Positions 61,201-64,000 of a stretch of DNA of 64,000 nucleotides are shown one piece after another. Made by a program: the position numbers and the translations under genes. Within the stretch, counting starts at the first letter, position 1. Each line of letters starts with the position of its first letter. The notes beneath the pieces were generated by a model. That model was given only the letters and a program-made list of their open reading frames with translations, was not told the DNA's origin and made no database searches. Source of the stretch: an uncultured Anaerolineae bacterium (GTDB lineage: Bacteria > Chloroflexota > Anaerolineae > J036 > Brachytrichaceae); NCBI GenBank assembly GCA_938028725.1, contig CALIMH010000002.1, positions 31,501-95,500 of the forward strand. Direction: 5' to 3'.

Positions 61201-64000
61201 TCACGCCTTCACCACCTTCACCTGGGTATCGTAGAACACCGCGCTGCCCCCTACCGGATCGAACAGCGTGGTGTTGGTCACCAGCGGGTCGGTGCGCATG
61301 ACGGCGTTGGCGTGGAAGCCTTGCATGCGCGAGGGGTCGCCTTTGATCGTCTGGCCGTTGATGGTGATGTCGTACGCGCCGTAGGCCCAGTGCCCAAAGC
61401 CGAGCGCGAAGGCCACCACGCCGGGACGAATGCCCTGCACCACTTTCAATCTGCCGACGACGTCCACCTTCCTGCCGTTGCCCAAGTCCCACACGCCTTC
61501 GGGGTTGGTGGCCGAGACGATGCGCACGCGGTCGCCGTCCTTCAAGCCGCGCGCGGCGGCATCGCGCGCGTTCATGATCACAGCGTTCTCCGGCATCAGC
61601 GCGCGCAGCCAGTAGTTGCCGGGCGTGCGGCTCTTGGTCATCATGATCTCGCGGTAGGTGATCAGCTTGAGGTCGAAGCCGTCCTTTGCGTCGTCAATCA
61701 CCTTGCCGTCGAAGCCGGTGTATGGTTCGATGTAGGTCGCCACAGGGGACAGTGGCTTGCCCGTGCCGGCGTGCTTGATGCCGACGTTCTTCTCCAGATA
61801 CATGTTGATCATCTTGCCAAACTTCTGGCCGGTGGGGATGACGTACGGCTCATCAAACGACCCAGGGCGCACGCCGTCGCCGGGGTAGCCTTCTGCATAG
61901 GCCTGGAAGCGCCCGCCGCGGTTGAGCACGGTGACCACCTTGGGCCACATTGCGCCGGTGATGCGTTGCCAGCGCTCCGGGTCGAACACGGCTTTGGGCA
62001 GGTGCTTGCGCGCCTCGAGGAACAGCCGGATCTCCTCCGGATCAGCATCCGGCACGGCGCCGCTGCCGTCTTGCTTTTCGCCAAACGCGAGGTTAGCCAC
62101 CATGCGTAGGTAAAGGTCGTCGGGATGCACAAAGTCGCCCAGCTCGCCCAGGCCGTTCGGGCCAAAGTTCGGCAAGCCCAATTTCTCGGCCAGCGCCAAC
62201 AGCAACGCCTCCCACTGCAGCGCCATCTCCTGGCCGTATACGGTCACCGTGCCGGTGAGCGGCGCAAGGGTGGGCTGACGCACCCCTTGCACCTTGAAGG
62301 TGATCGAGGGATGCGAGCCGCTGAACTCCCAGCGCTCCAAATACGACACATCAGGAAAGATGTAGTCGGCGTACATGCTGGTCTCGCCGACGACGATGTC
62401 GCTGGCCACGAACAGCGGCACCTTGTTCACGTCCTGCAGGATTTCGATCCAGGTGTTGCCCGCCGGCAGCGAATACACCGGCGAACCCATGTACATGAAG
62501 ACCGCCTTGATCGGATACGGGTATGCATCACCGACCGAGGGGATGATCTCCTCATATACGTCTGAGGCCAGCGGATACCAGTTGCGCTTGGCTGGATAGC
62601 CCTCGAAGATCGTGGTGTCTTCGTATTTAACATCGTGGCGGATGATGCTGATGCCGAACGGCGCCAACGCGCCTGGATCCGCCTGGCTGAGCACAAACGG
62701 CCCCTGAGCCTTCGAGCCGCCCACGTCGTAGGTGCTGGCAAACACTTGCCCGCCGCGCCAGTCGTAGCTGCCGATCAGCAGGCCGAGCGCGTTCCACGCC
62801 AGCACGTTGTAATAGCCGTTGGTGTGCTGGCTTACCCCGCGATGGACATCAATCGCGGCGTTCTTGCCGTGCGAGGTGTACTCGCGCGCCAAGTCCACGA
62901 TGTCCTTCGCGCGGATGCCGGCGATCTCGGCCCACTGCTCAATGGTTCTCTCGCTGGCCGACTCAAACAAAATTTGCAGGCTGCTCTTCACGCGAAAGTC
63001 GCCCACCGCGCCATCCACGAGCAGTTGGCCGGCTTGCACCGGGCGCGTCTCATCGTTGGGGTCGAACAGCAGCGGTTTGCCGTCGGCGTCGAGCACGACG
63101 AACGGGTCGGTGTTGAACACCTCGCCGTCCTTCGTCACGTAGGTGACGATAGTCTTGTCGTCTTTCTTCTCCTCGCGCTTCTCGACCAGCTTCAGGTCGC
63201 TGCCGCGCAGGAACTTGCCCGGCTTGCCGTCGGAGACTTTCACCAGCCAGCTTGCGTTGCACCAAGTTGGCTCGCCGATCTTCTTTGCAGCAGCCTTGTT
63301 GGCTGCAGACAGATACCTCGCATCGTAGCGCTGGTTGGCGATGATCCACTGGATCATGCCCAGCGCAATGGCAGCCTCGGTGCCGGGTTTATTAGGCAAC
63401 CATTTCCACGCTTTGCCGGCCAGCTTGGACAGGCGCGGGTCAATCACCACATACTTCATCTGCTGCTCGGCGGCGCGCGGCGCGATGCGCGGCACGCGGT
63501 TGGTGGGGCCGTAGTTGCCCTCAAACGGCGACGCGCCGACGAAGATGACGAAGTCGGCGCTGGCCGTATCGCCCTGCCAATAGCCCTTGACGCCGCCGGT
63601 GAATTTGCTGCCGTCCCACTGGTCGCTCATGCTCTTGCCGGCGAAGTACAGGCTGCCCTGACAGACGGTGGTGTGGCCGTGGGTGTTCGTCGTGCCCAAG
63701 CCGGAGCGGAAGAAGCGCAGGGCGAAGTCGCTGCGACCGCCCTTCTGGCGGCCCCAGAAGTAGAGAATCTGGTTGTTCTTCGGGCCAAGGTCGGGGTGGT
63801 CGGGATCGATCATCTTGTCAAGGTGGTCGGCGAAGTCCTTCTTAAACTTCTCGACAAGTGCCTTCTTCTTCTCGGCGTCCTTCTCGGCCCAGATTTTCTT
63901 GATCGCGTCGCTCATCGCCTTCATCACCTTCGGGTCGGTGAGCGCGCGCAAGGAGCGCAGGCCTTCCACCTCGCGGTTCTCCTCGCCGGGCACGTCGGCG
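61201..64000 (-). CDS. Molybdopterin oxidoreductase, TtrA-like, N-terminus off the window
   Basis: About 932 residues of a DMSO-reductase-family catalytic subunit are visible. TTVCQGSLYFAGKSMSDQW (Cys codon at 63663-63661) matches the Mo-ligand motif of tetrathionate reductase TtrA and selenate/arsenate-type relatives. GDTASADFVIFVGASPFEGNYGPTNR, VVIDPRLSKLAGKAWKWLP and the C-terminal SRTPGNYWLRALMPENAVIMNARDAAARGLKDGDRVRI are cofactor-binding regions. The frame is still open at the edge, so the Fe-S motif and any Tat signal lie beyond. The oxidised substrate is uncertain. Confidence 0.85.
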   Translation of the reverse strand, partial: ADVPGEENREVEGLRSLRALTDPKVMKAMSDAIKKIWAEKDAEKKKALVEKFKKDFADHLDKMIDPDHPDLGPKNNQILYFWGRQKGGRSDFALRFFRSGLGTTNTHGHTTVCQGSLYFAGKSMSDQWDGSKFTGGVKGYWQGDTASADFVIFVGASPFEGNYGPTNRVPRIAPRAAEQQMKYVVIDPRLSKLAGKAWKWLPNKPGTEAAIALGMIQWIIANQRYDARYLSAANKAAAKKIGEPTWCNASWLVKVSDGKPGKFLRGSDLKLVEKREEKKDDKTIVTYVTKDGEVFNTDPFVVLDADGKPLLFDPNDETRPVQAGQLLVDGAVGDFRVKSSLQILFESASERTIEQWAEIAGIRAKDIVDLAREYTSHGKNAAIDVHRGVSQHTNGYYNVLAWNALGLLIGSYDWRGGQVFASTYDVGGSKAQGPFVLSQADPGALAPFGISIIRHDVKYEDTTIFEGYPAKRNWYPLASDVYEEIIPSVGDAYPYPIKAVFMYMGSPVYSLPAGNTWIEILQDVNKVPLFVASDIVVGETSMYADYIFPDVSYLERWEFSGSHPSITFKVQGVRQPTLAPLTGTVTVYGQEMALQWEALLLALAEKLGLPNFGPNGLGELGDFVHPDDLYLRMVANLAFGEKQDGSGAVPDADPEEIRLFLEARKHLPKAVFDPERWQRITGAMWPKVVTVLNRGGRFQAYAEGYPGDGVRPGSFDEPYVIPTGQKFGKMINMYLEKNVGIKHAGTGKPLSPVATYIEPYTGFDGKVIDDAKDGFDLKLITYREIMMTKSRTPGNYWLRALMPENAVIMNARDAAARGLKDGDRVRIVSATNPEGVWDLGNGRKVDVVGRLKVVQGIRPGVVAFALGFGHWAYGAYDITINGQTIKGDPSRMQGFHANAVMRTDPLVTNTTLFDPVGGSAVFYDTQVKVVKA

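Noticed and set aside
61093..62109. 338-residue open frame antisense to the TtrA-like gene
   Set aside because: Typical shadow composition (His/Val/Ala-rich) and it would contain the stem-loop at 61131-61180.
1..64000. CRISPR arrays, insertion sequences, prophage or integrated elements
   Set aside because: No regularly spaced repeats, transposase, integrase or phage structural genes were seen.

Overview
This 64-kb window is a compact, GC-rich bacterial chromosome segment with no intergenic gap over 300 bases. The gene set suggests a member of the Chloroflexota, perhaps an Anaerolineae or phototrophic relative: a group 3d (Hox-type) bidirectional NiFe hydrogenase, pyruvate:ferredoxin oxidoreductase, a YkoEDC-like ECF transporter, an F420-type luciferase-like oxidoreductase and several DUF-type membrane proteins. 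That placement is inference from gene content; there is no rRNA gene here to confirm it. No CRISPR array, insertion sequence, integrase or phage gene was seen.

Layout. 1-4043: hexapeptide acyltransferase, a small membrane protein, glycogen synthase (glgA) and a coiled-coil/helix-hairpin-helix protein. 4048-10112 (minus): hypC-hypD-hypE for NiFe cofactor assembly, preceded by an ECF transporter (S component, extra membrane protein, fused double ATPase, T component). 10279-15077: polytopic membrane proteins and threonine aldolase. 15231-17434: hisS-nadK. 17572-25937: a secreted arabinofuranosidase-like glycosidase, a BMP-family nucleoside-type ABC importer with its lipoprotein, and a GT4 glycosyltransferase. 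25941-29277: PHP phosphoesterase, a lone E1-alpha dehydrogenase subunit and a HExxH protein, with a cluster of DnaA-box-like sites at 27797-28001. 29342-36765: plsX-fabF with a membrane protein, a Lon N-domain protein, hydrolases, a histidine phosphatase, a MOSC protein and 5-formyl-THF cyclo-ligase.

36790-48140 is the most coherent metabolic block. Pyruvate:ferredoxin oxidoreductase, a dihydroorotate-dehydrogenase-like flavoprotein, HoxE-F-U-Y-H and a hydrogenase maturation protease lie on one strand with short gaps or overlaps. The pathway it implies is pyruvate oxidation feeding a soluble NAD(P)-linked hydrogenase. The hypCDE genes 30 kb away would assemble the Fe(CN)2CO part of the active site; hypA, hypB and hypF are not in the window. 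A small secreted six-cysteine protein of unknown function converges on this operon at 48161-48448.

48555-64000: amidohydrolase, coaD, recG, DegV, an LLM-type oxidoreductase, a Cas4/RecB-like nuclease, an RmlA-like nucleotidyltransferase, an acyl-CoA dehydrogenase-like protein, a pentapeptide-repeat protein, tRNA-Glu(UUC), mobA, an FmdE-like protein, a CMD-family protein and most of a TtrA-like molybdopterin oxidoreductase that runs off the right edge. MobA and the FmdE-like protein fit a molybdenum enzyme.

The strongest non-genic signal is that many first genes of transcription units, often divergent pairs, have a TANNNT -10-like hexamer ending only 6-12 bases before the start codon. This suggests widespread leaderless transcription, whereas internal operon genes use ATGA overlaps or Shine-Dalgarno sites. 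Several divergent promoter regions also carry clear inverted or direct repeats that could be operators.
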